Shown: piece by piece, positions 26,639 to 36,523 of the stretch
Numbering within the stretch: the first letter of the stretch is position 1
Layout: each line of letters begins with the position of its first letter
Assembly: GCF_004355225.1 (NCBI RefSeq)
Contig: NZ_CP037933.1
Span: forward strand, 2,852,001-2,916,000
Length of the DNA: 64,000 bases
Origin: Flavobacterium nackdongense
Lineage (GTDB): Bacteria; Bacteroidota; Bacteroidia; Flavobacteriales; Flavobacteriaceae
Reading direction: 5' to 3'
Translations under genes and position numbers: made by a program
The notes under the pieces: generated by a model
The model's database searches: none
Told to the model about the DNA's origin: nothing
Seen by the model: only the letters and a program-made list of their open reading frames with translations

Positions 26639-29074
26639 TTATCCCATAATAACTACAATTTCATGGGTCTTATTTTTCTCTAAAATAGGAACTATCGTAG
26701 CGTTTAAAGTAGTGCCATTGACTACTATTTTTTCGACCCCTTTGCTGATGTGTTTCGGGTTTTGTACTTCAATTGTATACGTGGCGCCTCTAAATTTTCT
26801 TGTCATTTTGAAGCCGTCCCATTTTGCTGGAATACAAGGATTGATTGAAATACCGTTGTAATCGGGTTTTACTCCTAAAATATATTGGGTTATGGCATAA
26901 AAATTCCAAGAAGCAGTTCCCGAAAGCCACGAATTTTTGGCTTCTCCCGGTTTAAAGGCTTCTTTTCCCGCAATCATCTGGCAATATACATAAGGTTCTA
27001 CTTTGTGCAATTCTGAAATATCCTCCAAATAGCTTGGAGCTATTTTAGTATAATAATCATAAGCTGCGTCGCCACGTCCTATCATAGTTTCGCCAATCAT
27101 GATCCAAGGATTGTTATGACAAAAAATGCCGCCATTTTCTTTGTAACCCGCCGGATAAGTTGATATTTCGCCATATTCGATATAGTATTTTGTAAACGCA
27201 GGACTATTCAAAACGATTCCGTATTCGCAATCCAAATGTTCTTTAACTGAATTTAAAGATTTTTCGACCAAGCCTTCTTCTTTGCCAATTTCAGCCATCG
27301 AACACCAACCTTGCGATTCAATAAAAATCTTTCCTTCTTCATTTTCGTTGGAACCAATTTTTTTGCCATAATAATCATAGGCTCTCAAATACCAATCGCC
27401 ATCCCAACCGTGATTTTTCACGGCTTCAATCATAGTATTCACATGATTTTCGGCTTCTACTGCTTCGTTATCTTTTCCTAATTGACGGCATAATTTCACA
27501 AACTCTTTTCCGTAAACTACGAACAAGCCAGCAATCATAAGTGATTCGGCTGTTTCGCCTTTTTTGTTTCCTGTGGTTTGAAAAGATTCATTCGGATCAT
27601 TCGAAAAACAATTCAAGTTCAAACAATCGTTCCAATCGGCTCGACCTATCAACGGTAATTGATGTGGTCCTAAATTATTGACAACATGGTAAAACGAAAT
27701 TTTCAAATGTTCAAAATGAGTTTTGGCTTTCGAAGCATCATTATCGAAAGGCACTAATTCGTCAAGCAAAGAAAAATCGCCTGTTTCCTTTATGTATTCA
27801 GTTGTGGAAAGGATTAACCAAAGGGGATCATCATTGAAATCGCCCCCGATTGCGGCATTTCCTTTTTTGGTTAAAGGTTGGTATTGGTGATAGCAAGAAC
27901 CATCTTCAAATTGTGTCGAAGCAATGTCAATGATTCGCTCTCTCGCTCTCTCGGGAATTTGATGCACAAAACCAATTAAATCTTGATTCGAATCTCTGAA
28001 GCCCATGCCGCGACCAATTCCCGATTCGAAAAATGAAGCAGAACGCGACATATTAAAGGTAACCATACATTGGTATTGATTCCAGATGTTGACCATTCTA
28101 TCTAGCCTGTCATCACCCGATTTTATATTTATTGTGCCCAATAAGTTGTCCCAATATTCTTTTAATGCATCAAAAGCGGCTTCTACTTTTTCGACAGTAT
28201 TGTACTTGTCAATCATCGATTTTGCCGGTTTTTTGTTGATGACGGATTTGCTTTCCCATTTATTATCCGCATCCACTTCAACATAACCCAGCATAAAAAT
28301 ATAATCTTTGCTTTCGCCAGGCTTCAATTCTACTTCAATATAATGAGAAGCGATGGGCGACCAACCGTGCGCAATGGTATTTTTAGGTTTACCGCCGGTA
28401 ACGACCTCAGGAGTATCGAATCCGTTGTACAAACCTATAAATGATTCTCTATCGGTATCAAATCCTTTAATTGCCTCGTTCACCGAATAAAAGGCGTAAT
28501 GGTTGCGGCGTTCTTTGAATTCGGTTTTGTGGTAAATGACCGAATCTTCAACTTCGACTTCGCCGGTGCTGAAATTCCTTTGAAAATTGGTCATATCATC
28601 TTCTGCATTCCAAAGCGCCCATTCTATGAAAGAAAATAATTGTAGTGTTTTAGTTTCAGTAGAGGAATTGCTAAGGCTCAATTTCTGAATTTCGCCCCAA
28701 AATCCTAAAGGGATAAACTGTAAAACTTCGGCTTGTACTCCGTTTTTAGAACTTTTGAATTTAGTGTAACTCATTCCGTGACGGCATTCGTAGCTATCCA
28801 ATTCGGTTTTTACTGGTTTCCAGCCTGGAGACCAAAGAGTGTCCCCGTCCTTGATATAAAAATACTTTCCTCCATCATCTACCGGAACATTGTTGTAGCG
28901 ATAGCGAGTTAATCGTCGGAATTTGGCATCCTTATAAAAAGTATATCCGCCGCCAGTATTGGAGGTTAGTGAGAAAAAATCTTCATTTCCTAGGTAATTA
29001 ATCCAAGGGTAAGGCGTTTTTGGGTTGGTGATTACATATTCTCTCGAATCATCATCAAAATGTCCGTATTTCAT
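26639..29074 (-). CDS. GH94 family cellobiose/laminaribiose-type phosphorylase
   Basis: The 811-residue length matches cellobiose phosphorylases (about 820). There is no signal peptide, so it is cytoplasmic. Family GH94 is shown by the N-terminal beta-sandwich ([34 protein letters not shown] split over the first 50 residues), [11 protein letters not shown] at about 358-366 and the acid-containing [10 protein letters not shown] motif at 479-488 (Asp 480 and 483). These enzymes split beta-linked glucose disaccharides with phosphate, giving glucose-1-phosphate and glucose. Beside a beta-1,3-glucan locus, laminaribiose is as likely a substrate as cellobiose. GH149 beta-1,3-glucan phosphorylases are considerably longer, so this is not one. 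Confidence 0.88.
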   Translation of the reverse strand: MKYGHFDDDSREYVITNPKTPYPWINYLGNEDFFSLTSNTGGGYTFYKDAKFRRLTRYRYNNVPVDDGGKYFYIKDGDTLWSPGWKPVKTELDSYECRHGMSYTKFKSSKNGVQAEVLQFIPLGFWGEIQKLSLSNSSTETKTLQLFSFIEWALWNAEDDMTNFQRNFSTGEVEVEDSVIYHKTEFKERRNHYAFYSVNEAIKGFDTDRESFIGLYNGFDTPEVVTGGKPKNTIAHGWSPIASHYIEVELKPGESKDYIFMLGYVEVDADNKWESKSVINKKPAKSMIDKYNTVEKVEAAFDALKEYWDNLLGTINIKSGDDRLDRMVNIWNQYQCMVTFNMSRSASFFESGIGRGMGFRDSNQDLIGFVHQIPERARERIIDIASTQFEDGSCYHQYQPLTKKGNAAIGGDFNDDPLWLILSTTEYIKETGDFSLLDELVPFDNDASKAKTHFEHLKISFYHVVNNLGPHQLPLIGRADWNDCLNLNCFSNDPNESFQTTGNKKGETAESLMIAGLFVVYGKEFVKLCRQLGKDNEAVEAENHVNTMIEAVKNHGWDGDWYLRAYDYYGKKIGSNENEEGKIFIESQGWCSMAEIGKEEGLVEKSLNSVKEHLDCEYGIVLNSPAFTKYYIEYGEISTYPAGYKENGGIFCHNNPWIMIGETMIGRGDAAYDYYTKIAPSYLEDISELHKVEPYVYCQMIAGKEAFKPGEAKNSWLSGTASWNFYAITQYILGVKPDYNGISINPCIPAKWDGFKMTRKFRGATYTIEVQNPKHISKGVEKIVVNGTTLNATIVPILEKNKTHEIVVIMG

Positions 29075-29826
29075 TTTATTATTTTTAACAGCACTGTTAT
29101 TCAGTTGTTTGTTTAGAATCTTTGTAATAAATTCGCAGTTGTAATTGCTGATTTTTGTTAATTTATCAATAAAAATGACATATAATTAACATTTTCAAAA
29201 TTAGCCAATGGATTAAAAAATTCTATATACTATTTTGTCTATTTTATATTGTTTTTTTACTAAAATGAATTTTGCAAACACACTATTTACTCACTAATTG
29301 ATTTCTTTAGTCTTTATAAATGGTGTTTTTAGCAAAGTCCAACTCTTCGATTTATTAATTTTAAAGGTTTTATTGGAAATGTTGTGAAGTTTTTTTTTAC
29401 CACATAGTTTTTATTATAGTTCCGATAGCTATCAGATTATAGATTTTATTTTTAGAAAGCTTTGCTTTTGCATAGTATTCATAGCACTATGTGCAAAAAA
29501 GAATTTTCTATGTCAATCTTTTTTTACAATTTCGACTACTTTTCTATGTGGTTTAAAATAATTTTAAATTTATTCTCACACTAAACTCATTAGAACCATT
29601 TTAAAATGAAAATCTCTTAGGTGCACGACAAATTGCATTTCTTTATAAAAATGAGGTGCAACTAATTTTAAGAATTGATTTTTTGAATTCGTTTGACGTA
29701 AATTTCAAAGATTTTCACAGATTAATCTGTGAAAATTTGTGTAATCTGTGTCTCAAATTTTGAAACAGTGCAATTTGTCGTGCACCCAAATCTTTTTTTT
29801 GTAATTTTAGCCCACAAAATCAAACC
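29075..29826. other. Long AT-rich intergenic region
   Basis: This stretch of 752 bases lies between the divergent GH94 and barrel-protein genes. I see no credible gene. It holds part of a palindromic repeat (GTTCCGATAGCTATCAGA near 29419; a complete version occurs at 44777-44794) and the inverted-repeat element at 29620-29786, listed separately. Confidence 0.6.
29620..29786. repeat. MITE-like element with 18-bp perfect terminal inverted repeats
   Basis: GGTGCACGACAAATTGCA (29620-29637) is repeated exactly, inverted, at 29769-29786. The 131 bases between them hold a palindrome near 29709-29733 (TTTTCACAGATTAATCTGTG...) and no gene. No clear target-site duplication is visible. Size and ends fit a miniature inverted-repeat element or a large structured RNA hairpin. 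Confidence 0.6.
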
Positions 29827-30528
29827 ATGAGAGTAGCACTTGGCTTTTTCCTTTTTATACTAATTCTTCCCGTTTTTTCGCAAGAGAAGACCAATTTGGA
29901 GGATGCACCGAAAATAAAAATCGATTCGTTGTATAGGGAAGATCAGTTTTATTTTAGTTTTGCCTTAAATACACTGCAAAACAAACCTGCAGGACTTAGT
30001 CAGGATAAATTTTCAGCGGGTTTTTCAACGGGCTTTCTTCGGGATTTTCCCATAAATAAAAATCGAACAATTTCCATCGCACCCGGAATAGGTTTGGCTT
30101 ACAATAATTATAATCAAAATCTTAAAATTTCAGAATCGAATCAAATTTCCGTTTACTCGATCATCGAATCGGAGGTGGATTTTGACAGAAACCGATTTTC
30201 GCAGCTCTTGGTCGAAATGCCTATCGAGTTTAGATGGAGGACGTCAACCTACGAAAGTCATAAATTTTGGAGAGTTTATGCGGGTTTTAAAGTGGGCTAT
30301 TTGCTGTATGACAAATCGATTTTTAAGGATGCTAGTGATAAATTTGTAGTAGATAATAACGAAGATTTTAACAAATTTCAGTACGGCACCTATATTGCGG
30401 CGGGCTATAATTCGATCAATATTTTTGCGTATTATGGTCTGAATGCGTTGTTTCAAAACGCTAAAACTGCAACGGAAACTATCGATATGAATGCGTTGAA
30501 TGTCGGCATTATGTTTTATATTTTATAG
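29827..30528 (+). CDS. Outer-membrane beta-barrel protein, PorT-like
   Basis: The product has 233 residues. A signal peptide (MRVALGFFLFILILPVFSQ) is followed by alternating polar/apolar strands (FYFSFALNTLQ, TISIAPGIGLAYNNY, FWRVYAGFKVGYLL, YGTYIAAGYNSINIFAYYGLNALF) and an aromatic-hydrophobic C-terminus (VGIMFYIL), typical of small barrels of the OMP_b-brl_2/PorT class. PorT proteins take part in type IX secretion, but several barrels in this class have other roles, so I give no symbol. The last 6 bases overlap the convergent membrane-protein gene. Confidence 0.75.
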   Translation: MRVALGFFLFILILPVFSQEKTNLEDAPKIKIDSLYREDQFYFSFALNTLQNKPAGLSQDKFSAGFSTGFLRDFPINKNRTISIAPGIGLAYNNYNQNLKISESNQISVYSIIESEVDFDRNRFSQLLVEMPIEFRWRTSTYESHKFWRVYAGFKVGYLLYDKSIFKDASDKFVVDNNEDFNKFQYGTYIAAGYNSINIFAYYGLNALFQNAKTATETIDMNALNVGIMFYIL

Positions 30529-31134
30529 CCAAATCGGCAACAATATAAGTTGCGGAATTATTCCGGATAAAAATCCAATGACCAATTCTTTGGGAGTATG
30601 TGCGTTCATTTCCAGTCTTGACGAAGCCACAAATCCGTTCATGAGTACCCAAAATACAATCCAATTGATGTTTCGACTCTCATTGTGAATGCTTAAGCCA
30701 ATCACAAAAATGGTCAGCGCACTAATCGCGATCATGTGCAAACTTGCTTTGGTTCGAAAAAACAATAAAATCAAGGCAATAATTGTGCTGAACAATCCTC
30801 CTAAAAAGAAAAAGTGAAATTCAGGAAAATGTTCTAAAGTGATGCATTTCCGAATGAGGAAAATCGTTAAAAAGCATTGAAGCACTAATGGAATTTTGCG
30901 CTGTGAAATATCGGCGATCATTATAGAGTTCAATTGTCCAGTCACACGCAATATCAAAAAAATACACAATGGGAGTACAATAGTGAGCAGGACGATTTGA
31001 AAAATTGCGAAGTATTTTTCCGGATGGGAATAATAGGTATCGTTAAAAACAAAATAAAACAAAGCGGCATAAACCGGTATGAATATCGGGTGGAATAGAT
31101 AAGAAAAAAAAGGAAGTAGTTTTTTTAAATTCAT
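30523..31134 (-). CDS. Conserved multi-pass membrane protein
   Basis: The product has 203 residues with about six hydrophobic segments (FIPVYAALFYFVF, IVLLTIVLPLCIFLIL, LVLQCFLTIFLI, FFFLGGLFSTIIALILLFF, MIAISALTIFVIGLSI, VIGFLSGIIPQLILLPIWL). Loop residues ADISQRKIPL and NGFVASSRLEMNAHTPKEL resemble the PAP2-like membrane proteins of Bacteroidota, but the phosphatase signature is not complete, so I give no function. It lies 33 bases behind rpoN on the same strand and overlaps the barrel-protein gene tail to tail. Confidence 0.7.
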   Translation of the reverse strand: MNLKKLLPFFSYLFHPIFIPVYAALFYFVFNDTYYSHPEKYFAIFQIVLLTIVLPLCIFLILRVTGQLNSIMIADISQRKIPLVLQCFLTIFLIRKCITLEHFPEFHFFFLGGLFSTIIALILLFFRTKASLHMIAISALTIFVIGLSIHNESRNINWIVFWVLMNGFVASSRLEMNAHTPKELVIGFLSGIIPQLILLPIWL

Positions 31135-31167
31135 TTTTTAAATTCCCCTTTTAGGGGTTAGGGGGAT

Positions 31168-32643
31168 TTAAATCTTTTTTCTCATTCGCGCCACAGGAAT
31201 ATCGAGCTGTTCACGATACTTTGCAATGGTTCTTCTCGCAATCGGATAGCCTTTTTCTTTTAAAATTTCGGCCAATTGATCGTCGGGTAGCGGTTTGTGT
31301 TTGTCTTCTTCTTCGATGGTGTTTTGTAGAATTTTCTTGATTTCGAGGGTCGAGACATCTTCGCCTTGATCGTTTTTCATCGCTTCGGAGAAAAATTCTT
31401 TGATCAACTTGGTTCCATAAGGCGTTTCCACATATTTGCTGTTGGCCACACGCGAAATGGTCGAAATATCCAAACCAACCTTATCGGCAATATCTTTCAA
31501 GATCATCGGTTTCAGTTTGGTTTCATCGCCTTCCAAAAAGTATTCATTTTGGTAATGCATGATGGCATTCATCGTTACGTAAAGTGTTTCCTGACGCTGT
31601 TTGATAGCATCGATAAACCATTTGGCCGAATCCAATTTTTGTTTGATGAACTGCACGGCATCTTTCTGCGCATTCGATTTATCGCGAGAACTTTTGTAGG
31701 TCTGCATCATTTCCTGATAGTCTTTGGAAACGTGTAGGGAAGGCGCATTTCGCCCATTTAAAGTCAAAACCAATTCATCATCTACAATTCTAATGGCAAA
31801 ATCGGGCACTACGTGTTCCGTAATTTTGTTGCTGCCGGTAAAAGAACCACCCGGTTTTGGATTTAGTTTTTCTATTTCGTGAATGGCAGTTTTGAGTTGT
31901 TCATTCGAAACCGCATATTTTTGTAGGAGTTTCTCATAATGTTTTTTGGTAAAGGCCTCAAACTGATTTTCGATAATATCGCTAGCCAAAGCTATGTATT
32001 CCGTGGGTGTTTTGTGTTTTAATTGCAATAACAAACATTCTTGCAAATCGCGAGCCCCAACCCCCGAAGGTTCGAGTTCGTGAATGATGTGCAACATTCT
32101 CTCCACCGTTTTTTCATCGGTATAAAGACCTTGCGTAAACGCCATATCGTCAACCAAATCGGGAATGCTTCTTCGGATATAACCCATATCATCGATGCTT
32201 CCGACCAAGAATTCGGCTATTTCTCGCTCGTCATCATTCAATATAAAAGTATTCAACTGATTGATCAAGTCCTGGTGAAAGCTAATCGGAGCGACCAGTG
32301 GCGATTCGCGTTCTTCGTCGTCCTCACTGTAATTGTTGGCTTGGGTTTTATAATCGGGTGTTTCGTCGCTGCTTAAATACTCGTCAATGTTGATGTCGCT
32401 CGTATCTTCGCTGTCGTGATCATCATAATCGTCAAATTCGTCATTGGTGTCATCATTGTCGAATTCGTCTTTTTGGTAAATTTCTTCTTCTTCAGTACCT
32501 GTTTCCAATGCCGGATTTTCATTCATTTCCTCCAACAATCGTTGTTCGAAAGCTTGCGTAGGCAATTGAATTAACTTCATCAACTGGATTTGTTGTGGAG
32601 ATAATTTTTGAGAAAGTTTAAGATTTAGAAATTGCTTTAACAT
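31168..32643 (-). CDS. rpoN: RNA polymerase sigma-54 factor
   Basis: The product has 491 residues. Region I (1-50, LNLKLSQKLSPQQIQLMKLIQLP...LLEEMNENPALE) is the Gln/Leu-rich activator-interaction region. Region II (about 52-110) is a very acidic linker. The core-binding and DNA-binding parts follow (NPKPGGSF; LKPMILKDIADKVGLDISTISRVANSKYVETPYG). The RpoN box ARRTIAKYRE is at 469-478 near the C-terminus. All parts are present at normal length. The factor directs polymerase to -24/-12 promoters with enhancer-binding activators. Its ATG lies only 4 bases from the repeat nest around the GxxExxY gene, so its promoter is probably inside that nest. Confidence 0.97.
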   Translation of the reverse strand: MLKQFLNLKLSQKLSPQQIQLMKLIQLPTQAFEQRLLEEMNENPALETGTEEEEIYQKDEFDNDDTNDEFDDYDDHDSEDTSDINIDEYLSSDETPDYKTQANNYSEDDEERESPLVAPISFHQDLINQLNTFILNDDEREIAEFLVGSIDDMGYIRRSIPDLVDDMAFTQGLYTDEKTVERMLHIIHELEPSGVGARDLQECLLLQLKHKTPTEYIALASDIIENQFEAFTKKHYEKLLQKYAVSNEQLKTAIHEIEKLNPKPGGSFTGSNKITEHVVPDFAIRIVDDELVLTLNGRNAPSLHVSKDYQEMMQTYKSSRDKSNAQKDAVQFIKQKLDSAKWFIDAIKQRQETLYVTMNAIMHYQNEYFLEGDETKLKPMILKDIADKVGLDISTISRVANSKYVETPYGTKLIKEFFSEAMKNDQGEDVSTLEIKKILQNTIEEEDKHKPLPDDQLAEILKEKGYPIARRTIAKYREQLDIPVARMRKKI

Positions 32644-32646
32644 AAT

Positions 32647-33416
32647 AAGACACTAATTTTATTGCCGCTGTAATTTGCCACAAAGACGCTAAGGCGCAAA
32701 TGTTTATATTTTTTTATTTTCGATGCTTTTTTGCCACAATGACACTAAGGAATAATTTTTTTGTTTTTAATATTGAGGTTTAAATTTTCAATAATTAATC
32801 TTTGTGTCTTTGTCGCAACTTCATCTAGTGTTTATGAATCTTTTTATTCCGTTTTTTATTAATGGAACATTAAAATTAATTAAAAATCCCAATTGGTTAT
32901 CTGTTAGTTTTAAATGACTTATGATTTGTGCTTGCCAAACTGGATTTACGGTTTCGACTGCTTTTACCTCCACAATCACAGTGTTTTCAACTATTATATC
33001 GAGTCTTAATTTTTCTTTAAGAGTTACTCCATCATAAATAATTGGCACATCAATTTGACGTTGAACATTTAATCCTGCTTTTTCTATTTCATAAGCCAAA
33101 CAAACTTCATAAACTCTTTCCAGTAAACCTGGTCCGAGATTTTTATGAACTTTAAAAGCTGAATTTACAATTATCTTGGCAATTTCTTCTGTTCTTTCGT
33201 TTATCATTTTTTTTCTTGCCGCAAAGGCACTAAGTCACAAAGGTTAATTAATTTTTATTACCAAGATACATAGACACTAAAATCCAATTATTTATTATTG
33301 TCTTATTTTACAATGAAAGATTAAAATATAAATCATTTATTTAATGAAAAATGCTGTATTCTTAAACACAAAAAACTTTGTGCCTTAGCGTCTTTGTGGC
33401 AAATCCCTAGTGTCTT
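32647..33416. mobile_element. Repeat-bounded cassette carrying the GxxExxY gene
   Basis: A 27-base sequence at 32674-32700 (begins TTTGCCACAAAGACGC) recurs inverted at 33377-33403 with one mismatch. Outside it, AAGACACTA (32647-32655) recurs inverted at 33408-33416. Degenerate copies of the same unit lie at 32731-32752, 32801-32818 and 33216-33247, flanking the gene closely. The cassette fills the gap from the rpoN start to the asnS stop. No transposase is present; mobility is inferred from the symmetric ends. Confidence 0.55.
32821..33207 (-). CDS. GxxExxY family protein (PD-(D/E)XK nuclease fold)
   Basis: The product has 128 residues. GLLERVYEVCLAYE gives the family's name motif (GLLERVY = GxxExxY). 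RLDIIVENTVIVEVKAVE carries the D...E-x-K core of the PD-(D/E)XK nuclease superfamily, so metal-dependent nuclease activity is possible. The C-terminus (LGFLINFNVPLIKNGIKRFI) is also typical. Length is normal. Function is not established for the family. The gene lies within a set of inverted and direct repeats of one sequence family, between rpoN and asnS, which suggests it arrived as a unit. Confidence 0.88.
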   Translation of the reverse strand: MINERTEEIAKIIVNSAFKVHKNLGPGLLERVYEVCLAYEIEKAGLNVQRQIDVPIIYDGVTLKEKLRLDIIVENTVIVEVKAVETVNPVWQAQIISHLKLTDNQLGFLINFNVPLIKNGIKRFINTR

Positions 33417-34851
33417 AGAAATCCGCATTTTGCGGTGTTCTCGGAAAAGCAATTACGTCGCGAATATTGGTCATTCCCGTTACGAAAAGTACCAATCTTT
33501 CGAATCCAAGCCCGAAACCGGAGTGAACTGCACTTCCGAATTTACGTGTGTCTAAATACCACCATAGTTCTTCTTCGTCAATTCCTAGGGCTTTCATTTT
33601 TTCGACCAAAACATCAAAACGTTCTTCTCTTTGTGAACCTCCTACGATTTCTCCAATGCCTGGGAAAAGGATGTCCATCGCACGAACGGTTTTTCCGTCT
33701 TCGTTCAAACGCATATAAAATGCCTTGATATTGGCTGGATAATCAAATAAAATTACGGGAGATTTAAAATGTTTTTCGACCAAATAACGCTCGTGCTCCG
33801 ATTGTAAATCAGCACCCCATTCGTTGATGAGGTATTGGAATTTTTTCTTTTTATTTGGGGTGCAATCTCGTAAAATGTCAATCGCTTCGGTGTATGAAAC
33901 GCGTTTGAAATTATTTTCTAACACAAAGTTTAATTTTTCCAATAAAGCCATTTCGCTTCTCTCGGCTTGTGGTTTGGATTTTTCTTCTTCTAATAATCGA
34001 CCTTCTAGGAATTTCAAATCATCAGCACAGTGATCCATCGCATATTTTATCACGTATTGGATAAAATCTTCGGCCAAATCCATATTGTCATCCAAGTTGT
34101 TGAAAGCTACTTCGGGTTCAATCATCCAAAATTCGGCTAAGTGACGCGATGTGTTTGAATTTTCGGCTCTAAATGTTGGTCCAAAAGTATAAATCTGACC
34201 CAAAGCCATAGCGAATGTTTCGCCTTCTAATTGCCCAGAAACGGTTAAGTTGGTATGTTGTCCGAAGAAATCTTTTTTGTAATCGATATTGCCTTCTTCA
34301 TTTTTAGGTAAATTGTCTAATGGCAACGCGGTTACCTGAAACATTTCGCCAGCACCTTCGGCATCAGCACCTGTGATGATCGGCGTGTTGACATATACAA
34401 AACCTTTTTGTTGGAAGTAGTGGTGAACGGCAAAAGCCAAAACCGAACGCACGCGCATAATCGCGCCAAAAGCATTGGTACGAACTCGCAAATGCGCATT
34501 TTCACGCAAGAATTCTAAGGAATGTTTTTTTGGTTGCATCGGGAATTTCTCCGCATCAGAGTCGCCAAGAATTTCCAACTTTCGAACCTGAATTTCATAT
34601 TTCTGTCCAGCACCTTTGCTTTCGACCAAATCTCCGGTGACTGAAACGGCAGCTCCCGTGGTAATTCTTTTTAAAGTTTCTTCGGGAGTGTTCTCAAAAT
34701 CGACCACACATTGTATGTTATGAATGGTCGAACCGTCATTCAGGGCAATAAATTGATTGTTTCTAAAAGTTCTAACCCAGCCTTTTGCGTTTACTTCGTG
34801 AAGCGTATTGGTGCTGTTTAGCAGGTCTTTAACTCTGGTATGTCTTCTCAT
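33415..34851 (-). CDS. asnS: Asparaginyl-tRNA synthetase
   Basis: The product has 478 residues, a class IIb synthetase charging tRNA-Asn. The N-terminal OB-fold anticodon-binding domain ([22 protein letters not shown]) precedes the catalytic domain with motif 2 ([25 protein letters not shown]) and motif 3 ([15 protein letters not shown], then [16 protein letters not shown]). [14 protein letters not shown] distinguishes it from the aspartyl enzyme. The stop codon (33415-33417) overlaps the outer repeat of the GxxExxY cassette, so that insertion, if it was one, landed exactly at the gene end. Confidence 0.97.
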   Translation of the reverse strand: MRRHTRVKDLLNSTNTLHEVNAKGWVRTFRNNQFIALNDGSTIHNIQCVVDFENTPEETLKRITTGAAVSVTGDLVESKGAGQKYEIQVRKLEILGDSDAEKFPMQPKKHSLEFLRENAHLRVRTNAFGAIMRVRSVLAFAVHHYFQQKGFVYVNTPIITGADAEGAGEMFQVTALPLDNLPKNEEGNIDYKKDFFGQHTNLTVSGQLEGETFAMALGQIYTFGPTFRAENSNTSRHLAEFWMIEPEVAFNNLDDNMDLAEDFIQYVIKYAMDHCADDLKFLEGRLLEEEKSKPQAERSEMALLEKLNFVLENNFKRVSYTEAIDILRDCTPNKKKKFQYLINEWGADLQSEHERYLVEKHFKSPVILFDYPANIKAFYMRLNEDGKTVRAMDILFPGIGEIVGGSQREERFDVLVEKMKALGIDEEELWWYLDTRKFGSAVHSGFGLGFERLVLFVTGMTNIRDVIAFPRTPQNADF

Positions 34852-34897
34852 AAGTATTGATATTAAATTGTAGGTTTCTGATTTTTCAATCAGAGTA

Positions 34898-34905
34898 CAA
34901 ATATA
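34898..34905 (-). promoter_or_regulatory. Candidate -7 element of asnS
   Basis: CAAATATA here is TATATTTG on the minus strand, 47 bases before the asnS ATG. It matches TAnnTTTG; no clear -33 TTG is seen. Confidence 0.45.
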
Positions 34906-34990
34906 ATTGATTTCTGCGGAAAAGTGGAAGTTAGTAATGGTCTAATTGGGGCTATTTCTCAGATTTTGTTCCAATGGTTCTATTGCATTA

Positions 34991-36331
34991 TTAGAAATCC
35001 TTCGATTCAAAAAACGAGCTTACCGCATACAAAGGATAAATAGCAATATCGTCTATACTTGAAAAATTCTCCAATGAAAACCGAACTCCTTTTTGACTAT
35101 TTTTTTCCCTCAAGAATACCCGTAAACTTTGCATCGCTCCGCTGGTTGAAGATTTAATTTCTACTGGAAGTATTGTGCTGTTTTTTTGAACAATATAATC
35201 CACTTCGGCATTTCCGGTTTTGTTTTCGCGATGCCAATAATACAATTGATTTTGCGAAAAAGGACTGCTGTATTTTAACCATTCCAGTCCAAAAAATAAT
35301 TCGGCTATGGCACCCTTGTTGATCATTTCAAAATTATTTTCCGTTACGATATTCGATACATCCAAACCTAAAATACGTTGAAACAAACCGGTGTCTAGTA
35401 ATAACATTTTGCGTTTTTTCATATCGATTTCAGCGCCCAGCGGAATTCCATTTGCTGCTGTGTGGGTTACCGGAATTACCAATCCCGAAAGGATTAACAA
35501 ATGCAAAGCTTCTTTGATCTGAATATTGGAAAGGTGGTTGCCGATTTTTGTGTATATAAATTTTGCTCCCATTTGTTTGGAAACGGATTCAAATACTTCA
35601 TTGATTCTGTTAGATGGAACCCGCTTTTTGTATTTTACAAAATCACTTTTTAATGAAATAAGCAAATCGTCTAAAACTTGTTGTGCTTCTAGGAAATTTT
35701 TATGAATGGCAAATCGCGCGATAACTTCGGGCATTCCGCCGATAATGAGAAATTGTTTGAAATACTCGATTAGTTTTTGATGAAAAATAAGATCTAAAGG
35801 ATGCTCAGTTGTCGCTTTCTTTTTCATTTCTAATAAGCGTTCTTCCTGCATTGCTATAAGAAATTCGTCAAACGAAAAGGGATAAATAAACAAGGTTCTA
35901 ATGCGTCCAACTCCGAAAGAAGGCAAAGTTTCTAATGCAAATTCTAATAAAGAACCTGCCGCTATCACGTGTAAATTGGGTTTTTGCTCATAAAAATAAC
36001 GCAATACCATAATAGCACTTGGACACGATTGAATTTCATCCAGAAACAACAAGGTTTTCCCTTCTATAATCGGAATATTGAAAGCAATTTCGAGTTTAGC
36101 GCAAATGCTTTCTATAGCATTGGTTTCGGTGAATAAAGTGTGAAGCCCATTATTTTCTTCGAGGTTTATTTCGATGAAATAGGAGAATGATTTCCCTAAA
36201 TTCCGAACCGATGAAGACTTTCCAACTTGTCGTGCGCCGCGCAACACTAGTGGTTTTTTGAAATCATCATTCTTCCAATTTAATAAATGACTGTCAATTA
36301 GTCTATTGAAGTATTTTTTAGTATTTTTCAT
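34991..36331 (-). CDS. AAA_14/DUF4143 ATP-binding protein
   Basis: The product has 446 residues from the ATG at 36331; a TTG two codons upstream is less likely. The N-terminal AAA domain has Walker A GARQVGKSS and Walker B LLFLDEIQ. The C-terminal DUF4143 region ends with a restriction-endonuclease-like segment (NAEVDYIVQKNSTILPVEIKSS: D...E-x-K). This family is widespread, often in many copies, and poorly understood; links to toxin-like, defence or mobile functions have been suggested. It stands alone between asnS and the exporter gene and has its own promoter-like TATATTTG (minus strand, 36368-36375). Confidence 0.88.
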   Translation of the reverse strand: MKNTKKYFNRLIDSHLLNWKNDDFKKPLVLRGARQVGKSSSVRNLGKSFSYFIEINLEENNGLHTLFTETNAIESICAKLEIAFNIPIIEGKTLLFLDEIQSCPSAIMVLRYFYEQKPNLHVIAAGSLLEFALETLPSFGVGRIRTLFIYPFSFDEFLIAMQEERLLEMKKKATTEHPLDLIFHQKLIEYFKQFLIIGGMPEVIARFAIHKNFLEAQQVLDDLLISLKSDFVKYKKRVPSNRINEVFESVSKQMGAKFIYTKIGNHLSNIQIKEALHLLILSGLVIPVTHTAANGIPLGAEIDMKKRKMLLLDTGLFQRILGLDVSNIVTENNFEMINKGAIAELFFGLEWLKYSSPFSQNQLYYWHRENKTGNAEVDYIVQKNSTILPVEIKSSTSGAMQSLRVFLREKNSQKGVRFSLENFSSIDDIAIYPLYAVSSFFESKDF

Positions 36332-36370
36332 AGGCAAAAAAACTAGTTAAATGCTATTTTTCATAGGCAA
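36322..36370. repeat. 16-bp direct repeat duplicating the ATPase start region
   Basis: TATTTTTCATAGGCAA occurs at 36322-36337 and again at 36355-36370. On the minus strand each copy contains a leader base string plus ATGAAAAATA. The upstream copy therefore gives a dead 5-codon frame (MKNSI, stop) just before the real start of the ATPase gene. Confidence 0.65.
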
Positions 36371-36390
36371 ATATAATCATAAAATGATAA

Positions 36391-36434
36391 AAAAAGCACC
36401 CAAAAACCACTAATTTGGATTTTGGGTGCTTTTT
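36391..36434 (-). terminator. Strong terminator downstream of the MMPL exporter
   Basis: AAAAAGCACCCAAA (36391-36404) pairs with TTTGGGTGCTTTTT (36421-36434), a 14-bp stem with T runs on both strands. It lies about 90 bases past the exporter stop. Confidence 0.85.
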
Positions 36435-36523
36435 CAAGAAACTATTTTGCGTTGGTTTTAAGATTTGACAACTTTCAAAAAGTTGGCAAATCTAACCGAT
36501 TCTCGAAGAAATTATACAACAAC

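Noticed and set aside
26639..29074. GH149 beta-1,3-glucan phosphorylase
   Set aside because: The length (811) and the RDSNQD and ADWNDCLN blocks fit GH94; GH149 proteins are considerably longer.
29827..30528. Firm assignment as the T9SS component PorT
   Set aside because: The barrel class fits, but sequence alone by eye does not separate PorT from related small barrels.
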